Origin: Rhodococcus ruber
Lineage (GTDB): Bacteria > Actinomycetota > Actinomycetes > Mycobacteriales > Mycobacteriaceae
Direction: 5' to 3'
NCBI RefSeq assembly: GCF_027270735.1
Contig: NZ_JAPWIJ010000020.1
Location: forward strand, 1-45,498
DNA length: 45,498 nt
This document shows positions 1-8,015 of this stretch, in pieces. Both the position numbers and the translations under genes were made by a program. The first letter of the stretch is position 1; each line of letters starts with the position of its first letter. The notes beneath the pieces are model-generated. The model had not been told where the DNA came from. It made no database searches and saw only the letters and a program-made list of their open reading frames with translations.

Positions 1-1452
1 CACGTTCTGGTACTCCTCGAGCCCTTCGGCACTGCCCTCACGACCGAGACCGGACTGTTTGATGCCGCCGAAGGGAGCTGCGGCATTCGACGGAACGCCT
101 TGATTGATTCCGACCAGGCCTGTTTCGAGACGGTCGGCGACGTTCAACGCTCGGTCCAGGTTCTCGGTGAACACGTAGCCGGCAAGGCCGAACTCCGTGT
201 CATTGGCGCGGGCGATAGCCTCGTCTTCGGTGTCGAATCGCTGCACTGCGGCGATCGGCCCGAAGATTTCCGAGCGCGCCATGTCGGCTGACGCAGGAAC
301 GTGGTCCAGCAGGGTCGGCGCAAAGAAGCTGCCCGGGGCGTCGAATACGCCCCCGCCGGTGCGCAATTGCGCACCCTTGCTGATGGCATCTCGGGTCAGC
401 TCGGCCATTTTCGTGGCGGCGCGATGGTCGATCAGTGGGCCGAGGGTGGTGCTGTCGCCGAGTCCGTGGCCGACCTCGAGTGCGGCAAGACGCTCGGTCA
501 ATGCGTCCACGAAGTCATCGGCGATCCCGCTTTGCACATAGATGCGGTTGGCGGCGATGCACGACTGGCCACCGTTGCGTAGCTTGGCGGCGAACACGCC
601 GTCGACTGCGCGCTCGAGGTCGGCGTCGTCGAACACCAGTGCCGGGGCGTTGCCACCGAGCTCCATTGAGCTCCGTAGCACCCCATCGGAGGCAATGGCC
701 ATCAGCTGTCGGCCGACGCCGGTCGAGCCGGTGAACGAGACCTTCCGCACACGTTGGTCACGCAGCACCGCAATGCTGAAGTCAGCAGGCTTCTCTGTGG
801 TGATGACCTGAATCAGGCCCTCGGGAACACCGGCCTGGCGAGCCAACTCGACGACGTACAGAGTGGTGAGAGGGGTGAGGTTGGCAGGCTTGATGACAAC
901 CGGGCAACCAGCAGCAAGTGCCGGCGCGATCTTGCGGGTCGCCATTGCGAGCGGGAAGTTCCACGGGGTGATCAGTACGGCAAGACCGACCGGGCCGCGG
1001 CGCACCAAAATGTTGGCACCGCCGTCTGGTGCCTCGCGGAAATCGCCACCCGGACGGACAGCCTGCTCGGCGTACCAGCGCACGAAGTCGCTGCCGTACT
1101 TGACCTCACCACGAGCCTCGGACAGGGGTTTGCCCATCTCGCGGGTGATGAGGTGGGCGATTTCCTCGGCGTGGGCGACGAGGGTGTCGTACCAGGCGTG
1201 CAAAACGTTGGCGCGTTCCCGCGGAGTTGTTCGCGCCCACGCGCGTCCGGCATCGTCGGCGACGCCGACCGCTTCGAGAGCACCCGTGACGTCGATTTCA
1301 GGGACGTACCCGATGTGCTCGCCTGTAGCGGGATCGTTCACCGACGTGCCACTGGTCGGCAAGCCAATCGAGTCGATGACGTTGTCCGCGTACGTGATTC
1401 GGTCCGTCGCGGCGGGGACAAGAGTACGGGTGTCGACGGTGGCGGAGGTCAA
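1..1452 (-). CDS. Succinate-semialdehyde dehydrogenase-type NAD(P)+ aldehyde dehydrogenase (3' end cut by window)
   Basis: An aldehyde dehydrogenase of the GabD type, which would oxidise succinate semialdehyde (or a related omega-semialdehyde) to the acid. Reading the minus strand gives the family landmarks in order: TPWNFPLAM (cofactor-binding region), SFTGSTGVG, the ELGGNAPALVFDDADLE stretch with the general-base Glu, and GGQSCIAANR with the catalytic Cys. Near the window edge it reads APFGGIKQSGLGREG, close to the family C-terminus, so only a few residues are missing. I chose TTG at 1452 as start because it overlaps the stop of the upstream aminotransferase (CGTTGACC), which suggests translational coupling; no ATG lies in this position. 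About 484 codons are visible, which is normal for the family. The pairing with the aminotransferase supports a GABA or omega-amino-acid degradation role; the exact substrate is inference. Confidence 0.85.
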   Translation of the reverse strand, partial: MTSATVDTRTLVPAATDRITYADNVIDSIGLPTSGTSVNDPATGEHIGYVPEIDVTGALEAVGVADDAGRAWARTTPRERANVLHAWYDTLVAHAEEIAHLITREMGKPLSEARGEVKYGSDFVRWYAEQAVRPGGDFREAPDGGANILVRRGPVGLAVLITPWNFPLAMATRKIAPALAAGCPVVIKPANLTPLTTLYVVELARQAGVPEGLIQVITTEKPADFSIAVLRDQRVRKVSFTGSTGVGRQLMAIASDGVLRSSMELGGNAPALVFDDADLERAVDGVFAAKLRNGGQSCIAANRIYVQSGIADDFVDALTERLAALEVGHGLGDSTTLGPLIDHRAATKMAELTRDAISKGAQLRTGGGVFDAPGSFFAPTLLDHVPASADMARSEIFGPIAAVQRFDTEDEAIARANDTEFGLAGYVFTENLDRALNVADRLETGLVGINQGVPSNAAAPFGGIKQSGLGREGSAEGLEEYQNV

Positions 1453-2750
1453 CGGTTCACCCGATCCGTGATGGCGGTTTCGATGGCGTCGATATAGCCC
1501 TTCAGTTCGTCGTCACTGACGATGAAGGGCGGACTGATCTGCAGTGAGTTGCCGCGCAGTGGACGCGAGATGTAGCCGAGGTCGATCAGGTCGTCGGCGA
1601 TCGATTCGGCGGAAAGGTTCTCGGACAGAGTGATGCCACCGAGTAAGCCGCCTACGCGAACATCGATGACTTCGCCCTGCCGCGCGTTCAGGCCATCCAG
1701 TGCGTTTCGAAGTACGACCTCGAGCTCCGTGACGCGCTCGACGAGCCCGTCCCGTTCGAGGATGTCGAGGTTCGCGAGGGCGACCGCCGATGCGGTGGCG
1801 TGTCCGGCGTAGGTGGCGCCGTGGCGGAAGATCGGGGTATCCGGGGAATCGACATAGAACGGTTCCCAGATGTGTGGACTGACCAGCACTCCGCCGAGTG
1901 GCGCGTAGCCGGACGTGACGCCTTTCGCAAAGGTCAACAAATCCGGTGTGACACCGTACCTTTCAGCGGCAAACATCGTTCCGGTGCGACCGAAACCGGT
2001 GATCACCTCGTCGAGAATGAGCAGGATGTCGTTGTCGCGACAAATCTTCTCGACTGCTTCCAGGTATCCGGGGGTGGGCGGGTTCACCCCACCGGTGCCT
2101 TGCACAGGTTCGGTGACGATAGCAGCGATGTTGTCGGCCCCGATCTCGGCGACCATCGCCACGATGGCGTCGGCGTCGTGCAGCGGGAAGCGGGCGGTGT
2201 CGGGCACCAGGGACTCGGTACCGTAACCGTCGCGGTTGAACTGAAGGCCCGCGATGCTGGTGCCGAAGGCGTGCAAGCCGTGGTAGGCGAACTCGCGAGA
2301 CAGGATCATCTTCTTGGTGGCTCTACCTTCGCGCTGCCAGTGCCGACGAGCCAACTTGCATGCCACGTCGATGGAGTCTGCACCACCAGAGTTGAGAATG
2401 ACCTTCGACCGTTGGATGGGCGATAGAGCGGCCAGCCGCTCGCCGAGAGCCAGAGCTTTGTCGTTGGTGAATCGGGCAAAGATGTGGTACGTCTCCAGCC
2501 TGCGCATCTGATCGAACGCGACCTGGGCCAACTCGGGGTGGGCGTGGCCGATGTTAGCGTGCCAGAGGCCGGCGGTCCCGTCGAAAAGCTTCTGGCCGTC
2601 GGTGGTGAAGACGTACGATCCGACGCCGCGATCGATAACGAGCTGACGTCCGAGCACCGATGGGGTGTGTGCCTGCGCAGGCCAGAGCGCTGGTCCGTCG
2701 ATGATCGACCGTGCCGAATCGTCCGTGGCAATGTTGTCGGTGAGCGTCAT
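1449..2750 (-). CDS. Class III PLP aminotransferase, likely omega-amino acid / GABA type
   Basis: A fold-type I, class III aminotransferase of 433 residues. Visible signatures are LILDEVITGFGRTG, with the Asp that contacts the pyridine nitrogen of PLP, and TFAKGVTSGYAPLGG, with the Schiff-base Lys. The N-terminal DGTAGLWHANIGHAHPE segment is typical of omega-amino acid:pyruvate and putrescine/GABA aminotransferases. The open frame extends upstream to 2870, but ATG at 2750 (MTLTDNIATDD) has a strong AAGGAGGGG ribosome binding site and fits the family's usual N-terminus. Its stop overlaps the TTG start of the semialdehyde dehydrogenase, so the two should be one operon: transamination to a semialdehyde, then oxidation. 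Amino donor (GABA, beta-alanine, putrescine or similar) cannot be told from sequence alone, so I give no symbol. Confidence 0.85.
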   Translation of the reverse strand: MTLTDNIATDDSARSIIDGPALWPAQAHTPSVLGRQLVIDRGVGSYVFTTDGQKLFDGTAGLWHANIGHAHPELAQVAFDQMRRLETYHIFARFTNDKALALGERLAALSPIQRSKVILNSGGADSIDVACKLARRHWQREGRATKKMILSREFAYHGLHAFGTSIAGLQFNRDGYGTESLVPDTARFPLHDADAIVAMVAEIGADNIAAIVTEPVQGTGGVNPPTPGYLEAVEKICRDNDILLILDEVITGFGRTGTMFAAERYGVTPDLLTFAKGVTSGYAPLGGVLVSPHIWEPFYVDSPDTPIFRHGATYAGHATASAVALANLDILERDGLVERVTELEVVLRNALDGLNARQGEVIDVRVGGLLGGITLSENLSAESIADDLIDLGYISRPLRGNSLQISPPFIVSDDELKGYIDAIETAITDRVNR

Positions 2751-2862
2751 GGGCCCCTCCTTGCAAATGGTCGACGTGGCCGTCGTACGTTCCGGTGCCA
2801 CGTCGAAGACTGATGTAGCACCCACGCTAAAGCCCATCGACTGTGAGAAAAAGCGACAAGTT

Positions 2863-2880
2863 CTGACCATTTATTGTCAG
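2863..2880. promoter_or_regulatory. Inverted repeat upstream of the aminotransferase operon (candidate LysR operator)
   Basis: CTGACCATTTATTGTCAG is a perfect 5-bp dyad (CTGAC/GTCAG) around an AT-rich 8-bp centre, in the 169-bp gap between the lysR-type gene and the aminotransferase it precedes. Position and AT-rich centre suit a regulator site. It is not followed by a T-run, so a terminator for the regulator gene is less likely. A 5-bp arm is short, so this is suggestive only. Confidence 0.35.
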
Positions 2881-2919
2881 TTATCGTTACATGTCCTGCT
2901 GGCGACGACGACGCAGCAG

Positions 2920-3813
2920 TCAGTGCCCGAAGACCCGCAATGCGTTCATGACGGCCACCCGAAACGCGACGGTGGCCGGGTGGCCCTCGGAACCCTCGCG
3001 CACGACCAGATGCATGCTGCGATGCTGGTCGGTCGGCAGCCAGTTGCTGGGAACGAGGCCGCTGCTGAATTCACGGACGGCCATGTCGGGCAGGAATGCT
3101 GCAGCGAGGCCACGCTCGACCATGCGGACGTGAAACAGCAGGTCCGTGGACTCGTGGGCAATCAGCGGCTCGAACCCTCGTTCGCGACACACGCGCACGG
3201 CCCACTGTGCCGAGGCAGCCGAGGACGGTTCCATCGTCCAGCGGACATCACGAACCCTCTCGATATCCCCGTCGGATGACGGGTCCGGCAGGTATCCGCG
3301 CACGGGGTCGGTGCCGAGTGTGGTGACGTGCAGACCGCCCGAAGAGAGTTGCTCGACACCCGGATACGTATCGGTGAGTACCGCGTCGACCTGCCGGGAT
3401 GTGAGCAGTACCGCTGCCGCTTCCGGGGCGGCCAGTCGGAGCCGGATCTCGATGCCGGGGTGAGTCTGTGCCAGCTCGACCATTGCCGTTGGCAGCACGT
3501 TGCGACTGATGGTGGCAAATGCGGCCACTCGCAGCACGCCGCGCGGGTGCCGGTGCGAGGTGGCCAGATCGGATTCCGCCCGCTCCACCGCAGCCATGAT
3601 CGCGTGGGTATTGCGGACCAGCTCCTCGCCCGCGGTGGTGAGCTGAACATTGCGGCCCACCCGCTCGAGCAGCACTACACCGGTCTCGCGCTCCAACTGC
3701 GCCAGCTGTTGAGATATTGCCGAGTGGCTGTACGACAGTTCTCGAGCCGCCGCCGTCATACTGCCCCGCAGCTTCACTTCGCGGAGGAGCATCAGACGGT
3801 GTAGATCGAGCAT
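2920..3813 (-). CDS. LysR-family transcriptional regulator
   Basis: A 297-residue LysR-type regulator. The N-terminal winged helix-turn-helix is clear at residues 1-60: LHRLMLLREVKLRGSMTAAA, then SHSAISQQLAQLERETG and LLERVGRNVQLTTAG. The rest matches the periplasmic-binding-protein-like effector domain, with the usual LRVAAFATISRNVLPTAM opening near residue 93. It lies directly upstream of, and in the same direction as, the aminotransferase/dehydrogenase pair, and is the obvious candidate to control it in response to the amino substrate (inference). The start ATG at 3813 lies six bases after a TAGTAT -10 hexamer, so the mRNA is probably leaderless. Confidence 0.9.
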   Translation of the reverse strand: MLDLHRLMLLREVKLRGSMTAAARELSYSHSAISQQLAQLERETGVVLLERVGRNVQLTTAGEELVRNTHAIMAAVERAESDLATSHRHPRGVLRVAAFATISRNVLPTAMVELAQTHPGIEIRLRLAAPEAAAVLLTSRQVDAVLTDTYPGVEQLSSGGLHVTTLGTDPVRGYLPDPSSDGDIERVRDVRWTMEPSSAASAQWAVRVCRERGFEPLIAHESTDLLFHVRMVERGLAAAFLPDMAVREFSSGLVPSNWLPTDQHRSMHLVVREGSEGHPATVAFRVAVMNALRVFGH

Positions 3814-3819
3814 CCCCCC

Positions 3820-3825
3820 ATACTA
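3820..3825 (-). promoter_or_regulatory. -10 hexamer TAGTAT of a leaderless lysR transcript
   Basis: On the minus strand TAGTAT is followed by GGGGGG and then the ATG at 3813. The predicted transcription start therefore falls on the start codon. The G-run is immediately adjacent to the ATG, too close to serve as a Shine-Dalgarno sequence. Confidence 0.5.
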
Positions 3826-4092
3826 TCGGCGAGCACGGACGGAGAAGCACTTGCCATGATGGGAACTCGACACGTGGTCGACAGTCTCTACGTTCGGAAA
3901 CTTCTGCCGCTCAACGCATTCAAAGATCGATACCGCTCTCAGGCGTCTCGAAGCAGGACCCTGGGCGCTACTTCGATCGGACACGACCGAACGGAGCCAC
4001 GACGCTGTGGGGCGGAGACCTCACCGCAGCACGCTACAGCGGATGCCCTGCGCTGAGTTGTCTGTTGTCATCGTGATCGATCAATCTACGCA
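3826..4092. other. Intergenic stretch without a supportable gene
   Basis: The 267 bases between the lysR promoter and the tetR stop contain a 66-codon open frame on the plus strand (3856-4056). It has no recognisable domain, and its Arg/Ser-rich composition is that of out-of-frame GC-rich DNA. I see no clear terminator for the leftward tetR gene. Confidence 0.5.
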
Positions 4093-4692
4093 TTACGTTC
4101 TGCATCCAGTGCAGTCACCGTGATCAGGATGGTGGGCAGCCGTGATCGCAGCAATCACAGCCCGCACGGCGTCCCGTCGAGCGGGCTCCGCTCTGAAATG
4201 CTGATGAATGCTCCATCCTTCGATGAGTGCGTCCAGAGCCTCGGAGACTTGTTCACAGAAGTGCGCAGCCAACAGCTCCCGTGTGGTTGCCAGCCACCTC
4301 GTGCACACCTCAGCGGCCGCGAGATTGTGATTGGCATACGAGTAAAGCTCGAGAAGCGCACGTTCCTGGTCGGCGGACGGCCTGTGGCCGCCGCAGATTA
4401 TGTCCGTGACCGCGTCGATAGCCTCCTCCAGGTTGCTCGCGTCGGTCAGGGCTCGCCGCGGCCCGGCCGACACCAACTCGTAAAGCGACACGAAGGCCTG
4501 TTCGATCAACTGCGTCAGACCATCGAAGTAGTAAGTGAGCGATCCGAGCGGTACGCCGGCCTGTTCGGCTATCGCTCGGTGCGTAGTTGCGTGGACGCCG
4601 CGATCGACGATCACACGCAACGCAGCGCTGATTATCAACTCGCGGCGGTCTATGGCCCGCTGCTGCTCAACCATGACCGGTAACACTTCCAT
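4093..4692 (-). CDS. TetR-family repressor, divergent from the MFS transporter
   Basis: A 199-residue TetR-type regulator. The N-terminal DNA-binding domain covers residues 13-60: RRELIISAALRVIVDRGVHA, then TTHRAIAEQAGVPLGSLTYYF as helix-turn-helix. The remainder is an all-helical ligand-binding domain of ordinary length. It ends in a Cys/His-containing tail (HHPDHGDCTGCRT), which is unusual and could bind a metal, though that is speculation. The gene is divergent from the MFS gene across a short region carrying two copies of a palindrome, one of which covers candidate -10 elements for both directions. This is a classic autoregulated repressor/efflux arrangement. ATG at 4674 (MVEQQRA) is an alternative start. 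Confidence 0.88.
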   Translation of the reverse strand: MEVLPVMVEQQRAIDRRELIISAALRVIVDRGVHATTHRAIAEQAGVPLGSLTYYFDGLTQLIEQAFVSLYELVSAGPRRALTDASNLEEAIDAVTDIICGGHRPSADQERALLELYSYANHNLAAAEVCTRWLATTRELLAAHFCEQVSEALDALIEGWSIHQHFRAEPARRDAVRAVIAAITAAHHPDHGDCTGCRT

Positions 4693-4718
4693 TCGAGTTC
4701 CAGGTAGTCGTTTCTGCC

Positions 4719-4734
4719 GTGTACATTAGTACAC
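4719..4734. promoter_or_regulatory. TetR operator copy 1 (perfect palindrome) overlapping both promoters
   Basis: GTGTACATTAGTACAC is a perfect 6-bp dyad around ATTA. TACATT (plus strand, 4722-4727) and TAATGT (minus strand) inside it both fit a TANNNT -10 element, so a bound repressor would shut both divergent genes. It lies 27 bp upstream of the tetR ATG and 56 bp upstream of the chosen MFS ATG. Confidence 0.65.
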
Positions 4735-4744
4735 GTTCAAGAAG

Positions 4745-4760
4745 GTGTACAGATGTACAG
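4745..4760. promoter_or_regulatory. TetR operator copy 2 (one mismatch)
   Basis: GTGTACAGATGTACAG repeats copy 1 with the same 6-4-6 layout and one arm mismatch, 26 bp centre to centre from copy 1. It falls between the promoter and the MFS start, where a bound repressor would also block elongation. Confidence 0.6.
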
Positions 4761-4790
4761 ATGTGGCAACAATTCGAGAGGCTTGTGTCG

Positions 4791-6029
4791 ATGTCCATAG
4801 CTAGGCACAAAACGGCTCTGTGCGTCGTATTTCTCATCCCGGGCGTCAGCATTTCTTCGTGGGTCACACGAACGCCCGCCATTCGGGACGGTCTCGGCGC
4901 CAGTACCAGTCAGATGGGACTGGTGTTGTTCGGGTTGTCACTCGGCGCGATGGTTGGAATCCTCGCCTCCGGGCCGTTGGTATCTCGGTTCGGGACCAAA
5001 CCGGTAATCGGCACCGGCGTAGCCTTCGTAGTACTGAGCATGCTCGTAATCGGCCTCGGTTCGGCGCTTTCGGTCTTGCCGCTGGTCATGGGCGGACTGG
5101 CTGTATTCGGCTTGGGCATGGGTGCCAGTGAAGTTGCCATGAACATCGAAGGCGCGGAAATCGAGGCACGCACCGGCCGGCCATTCCTGATGGCAATGCA
5201 CGGAATGTTCAGCCTCGGCACAGTGATTGGAGCGGCAGCGGGGGTTGCGTTCACCTCGGTCGACTTCTCGGTGGCGCTACACCTGTCGATTGTCTCGTCA
5301 GTGGGCTTGCTGGCGTTGCTCTCAAATCTCAGAGCCATTCCGGCTGGGACTGGTCTTTCACGAGTCCCGACTAACGAACCATCATCCATCGAAGCCGCAC
5401 CGTTGTGGAGGGACACGCGTCTTCTGGGTATCGGGTTCGTCGTACTGGCGTTAGCCCTCGCGGAAGGTACTGCTAACGACTGGCTTCCGCTCATCATGGT
5501 GGACGAGCACGGATTCGACCAATCTCTGGGGTCTATGGTGTACGCCACCTTCGCGTTGTCGATGGCCATCGGTCGTTTCTGTGGCGGGTTCATAGTCGGC
5601 ATTCTGGGGCGACTGAAGGTCCTTACCGCGAGTGCGATATTCGCAGCACTCGGATTGGCGCTCGTATCGGTTCTGGAAAATCAGGTTGCGGCCGGCGCGG
5701 CGGTAGTCCTTTGGGGCCTGGGCGCCTCCTTGGGGTTTCCACTCGCAATCTCACTTGCCGGCGACTCCGATACGAATTCTGCTGCACGCGTTTCTTTTGC
5801 ATCCACGCTCGGGTACATCGCATTTCTCGTCGGACCTCCCGCACTCGGCTTTCTCGGGGATGCGTTCAGCCTGCGTGGAGCACTGCTCGTCCCCATGGCC
5901 GTCGCAATCGGCGCGGCATTTTTGATCCCCATCACGCAGAACCGCACACGCGAAGCGCGAGTTTCCTCTACCGACCAAGTTTCAGCGCTCATTGAAACGA
6001 ACGAACACCGTCGTCCTCGCAGGAATTGA
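4791..6029 (+). CDS. MFS transporter, YbjJ/sugar-permease-like
   Basis: A 412-residue, very hydrophobic protein with about twelve membrane segments, in the cytoplasmic membrane. Near the N-terminus it reads SWVTRTPAIRDGLGAS, followed by GPLVSRFGTKPVIGTG, the MFS loop 2-3 signature. GASEVAMNIEGAEIEARTG and the following MHGMFSLGTVIGA resemble the YbjJ/FucP-like branch of the superfamily rather than classical drug:H+ antiporters. The open frame reaches back to GTG 4719, but that would place the start inside the operator. ATG 4791 has GAGAGG 9 bases upstream and begins right before the first membrane helix. The divergent TetR and double operator suggest substrate-induced expression. Substrate unknown. 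Confidence 0.85.
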   Translation: MSIARHKTALCVVFLIPGVSISSWVTRTPAIRDGLGASTSQMGLVLFGLSLGAMVGILASGPLVSRFGTKPVIGTGVAFVVLSMLVIGLGSALSVLPLVMGGLAVFGLGMGASEVAMNIEGAEIEARTGRPFLMAMHGMFSLGTVIGAAAGVAFTSVDFSVALHLSIVSSVGLLALLSNLRAIPAGTGLSRVPTNEPSSIEAAPLWRDTRLLGIGFVVLALALAEGTANDWLPLIMVDEHGFDQSLGSMVYATFALSMAIGRFCGGFIVGILGRLKVLTASAIFAALGLALVSVLENQVAAGAAVVLWGLGASLGFPLAISLAGDSDTNSAARVSFASTLGYIAFLVGPPALGFLGDAFSLRGALLVPMAVAIGAAFLIPITQNRTREARVSSTDQVSALIETNEHRRPRRN

Positions 6030-6037
6030 GGACGACG
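6009..6037 (+). terminator. Hairpin across the MFS stop codon
   Basis: CGTCGTCCTC and GAGGACGACG are perfect 10-bp complements separated by 9 bases, and the MFS stop codon lies at the loop/stem border. No T-run follows, so this is either a non-canonical terminator or an mRNA 3'-end stabilising hairpin. Confidence 0.5.
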
Positions 6038-6944
6038 AGGTAGTCGTGCACCGCGCGAGCCGATGGGCCAGTCCAATGTCAGGTACATCGTCGAGGTTTT
6101 CTGACGGATGCGCCGTTGTCGGTAACTGCGCGCAGATCGATCATGGTCCCGTCACGCCACCGGGCAGTCGAGCGTGCGCAGCAGCCGCGCGCCGATAATG
6201 TCCTCGACGTCGTCGACCCTGCCCGGGACGGCATCCAGGGCCGTGCGCGCGGCACGGCGCGTCGATACCAGCGCGGTAGTACCCGGAACCGAGGTCCGGC
6301 GATGCCGGCGCTGCATTCGGCCACGACGGTCCAGACCTCATTGGCGGCCTCACTCGATCTGCTGACCGGCACCTGTTGATGAAGTTCCAGGCTCGCGAAA
6401 TTTAGCTTGGGGCCGTCCGTGGCAGGGGGCTACGGAGCAGGCTCGACACAAGCATTACGCTACCGCGCGGTGCGCGATGCGATATTTCAGCGAATGTTGA
6501 TGGAGATTCAATACGTAAAATTACCGATGGTGAGCAGCATCGGCCGGTGTAATGTACGAATCCGATGAGATCGGGATACAGGTTTGCCGAGCGAGCACGA
6601 AATCAATCTGTGGAAGCCGTGCCAAAACTGCCTCCTTGACTGATAGGGCGTCTTGATTCCACTAGGTACGCAGTTCCGCTTGCTCAAATTTGCCGGCTGG
6701 GGACACGTTTGCACATTTACAAGCGAGGGTCACAAGACCAGGAACAGATCTCTGGCATGTAAGCGTATAAGCGCATCTACCCCTCGCTGCTCGAATAGAG
6801 TTCACGACTGGATTAGAGACATAAAAGCGATCGCATTTCACGGCAGCGTTAGGGTTGTTCTATTGTTTCATTTTGGTCGCACTGAAGATCCCAAACACGC
6901 ACCATTCGCCCGAGAAGATCAATACGTTGAAGGAAGTTAATTCT
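6038..6944. other. Long gap of reduced GC; decayed or non-coding DNA
   Basis: About 900 bases without a gene I can support. Between 6079 and 6380 the minus strand has overlapping short frames whose best protein-like stretch is spread over more than one frame (for example RAARTALDAVPGRVDDVEDI ending at a stop at 6152). This could be a decayed gene, but no family is recognisable. From about 6400 to 6944 the DNA becomes visibly A/T-richer than the rest of the window and serves as upstream region of the small gene at 6945. I see no RNA gene or riboswitch here. Confidence 0.5.
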
Positions 6945-7295
6945 ATGGCAAATGCAGGAAGAAGAGCTTTGGCCGTAAACACGTTTCGCCTGCGCGAAGG
7001 AAAGTCACCCGAGGACTTCGTCAAGTTCTCTGCGGAGATCGATCAACCCACCTTGGGCGACCAGGAAGAAGTCTTGCGCTTTCGAGCGTTCAGAGTATTG
7101 GGAGATGCGGAAGGCGGCGGTGTCGGCTTCGAGTTCATCGAACTACTTGAAATAGGTGACTGGGATGAGTGGATCGCGGTGCGTGACAACAGCCCCGCGC
7201 TGTCCGAGGTCCGATCCGGGTTCGACGAGCTGGTTGAACCCGGATCAGTTCGGTGCTCTTTCGCAGAACCCATTGGCAGGTCGAGCGCGGACTAA
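6945..7295 (+). CDS. Small REDY/HapK-like protein, predicted dimeric alpha-beta barrel
   Basis: A 116-residue soluble protein. The start is ATG 6945, with AAGGAAG eight bases upstream; the frame runs further 5' but without a better start. The pattern VNTFRLREGKSPEDFVKFSAEIDQP, a middle LRFRAFRVLG strand, then GFEFIELLEIGDWDEW resembles the REDY-like HapK family named from prodiginine clusters, whose members look like ferredoxin-fold dimeric barrels. Residues FVKF.AEIDQP and FIELLEI are the parts I rely on. No prodiginine or other biosynthetic genes are nearby, so an antibiotic role should not be assumed. The gene stands alone in low-GC DNA between the MFS gene and the integrase remnant, consistent with horizontal arrival. 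A generic Dabb/antibiotic-monooxygenase-like barrel is the main alternative. Confidence 0.55.
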   Translation: MANAGRRALAVNTFRLREGKSPEDFVKFSAEIDQPTLGDQEEVLRFRAFRVLGDAEGGGVGFEFIELLEIGDWDEWIAVRDNSPALSEVRSGFDELVEPGSVRCSFAEPIGRSSAD

Positions 7296-7669
7296 CTCGG
7301 AGGTTCGGTAACGGAGTTCTGACTAGATGGTGGTAGACAACCACTACGCCGCGGCTTCACGCGAGACGACCCCGAAGCTTGCTCCGCCTTGCAGTTTTGG
7401 GGTCATTTCGCCCATCTCGGACGATTTCGGGTAAGCCCGGCACTCGGCGGTCTGGATACAGACGCACCCGCTCAGCCGTCAAAAAAGTATGTGCGACCGA
7501 TCCCCCACCTCGTATCGTCGGGTGGATCCTGGTCCGGTTACCGGTCTCGGCATACGAGCACTGGCTGACGACAAGTCGAGCCTGATCGAGCTCCCGCGCG
7601 ACGGACCCAGCACCCTCTTCTTGGGCCTCGACGATTCGGCATGAAAGCACAAATTGAAAAAGGACTTAT
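7296..7669. other. Gap without supportable gene
   Basis: Short frames on both strands overlap here, none with a recognisable domain or a convincing ribosome binding site. The stretch leads into the integrase fragment and may be the eroded interior of the same element. Confidence 0.4.
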
Positions 7670-7797
7670 GGTCTTGAAGCAGCTCAGGTTGAGCTGGGAC
7701 ATGCCTACACAAGGTCACCGAGGCGCACTACATCCAGCGAGTGACCTTGGCCCCAGACATGAACGACGCGCTGAACAAGTTTGCGCCCAAGACTTAG
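7670..7797 (+). pseudogene. C-terminal remnant of a tyrosine-recombinase integrase, frameshifted
   Basis: Reading from 7670 gives GLEAAQVELGHAYT. After a one-base loss near 7700 the next frame gives KVTEAHYIQRVTLAPDMNDA, then LNKFAPKT and a TAG at 7795-7797. This is the end of the phage-type integrase catalytic domain: LGHA....T..HYI, with the GH of the R-H-R-(H/W)-Y active site and the nucleophilic Tyr in HYI. The rest of the protein, including both catalytic Arg residues, is absent. It points at tRNA-Lys about 330 bases downstream, the usual arrangement of an integrase at the edge of an element inserted in a tRNA gene. It is therefore a dead remnant of an integrative element. Confidence 0.75.
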
Positions 7798-8015
7798 GCC
7801 TCCCAGGCATCAAGGTCCGGCTGAGCCGGTCGCGTGGACAGTTGGCCTTGGCCCCATCATCGGCAATTCTGGCCGGATCTCGGCAGGCGGGACCGATCGC
7901 GCTCGCCGCAACCTGGAACCGATCTGTCCTTGAACTTTCGAGACCATAAACGGACCGCAGGCGCGAAGACGACCTCCATGGGGTCGTGCGGAGCTCCTAG
8001 CAGCAACGGAGCGAG

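Noticed and set aside
3856..4056. 66-codon frame between lysR and tetR
   Set aside because: No ribosome binding site, no domain, composition of random frames; left as intergenic.
7357..7650. 97-codon minus-strand frame in the island
   Set aside because: Overlapped by several other short frames and no recognisable family; cannot be supported as a gene.
7641..7949. 102-codon plus-strand frame starting at ATG 7641
   Set aside because: It reads through the integrase remnant in the wrong frame for most of its length; the integrase match is spread over two frames and explains the region better.
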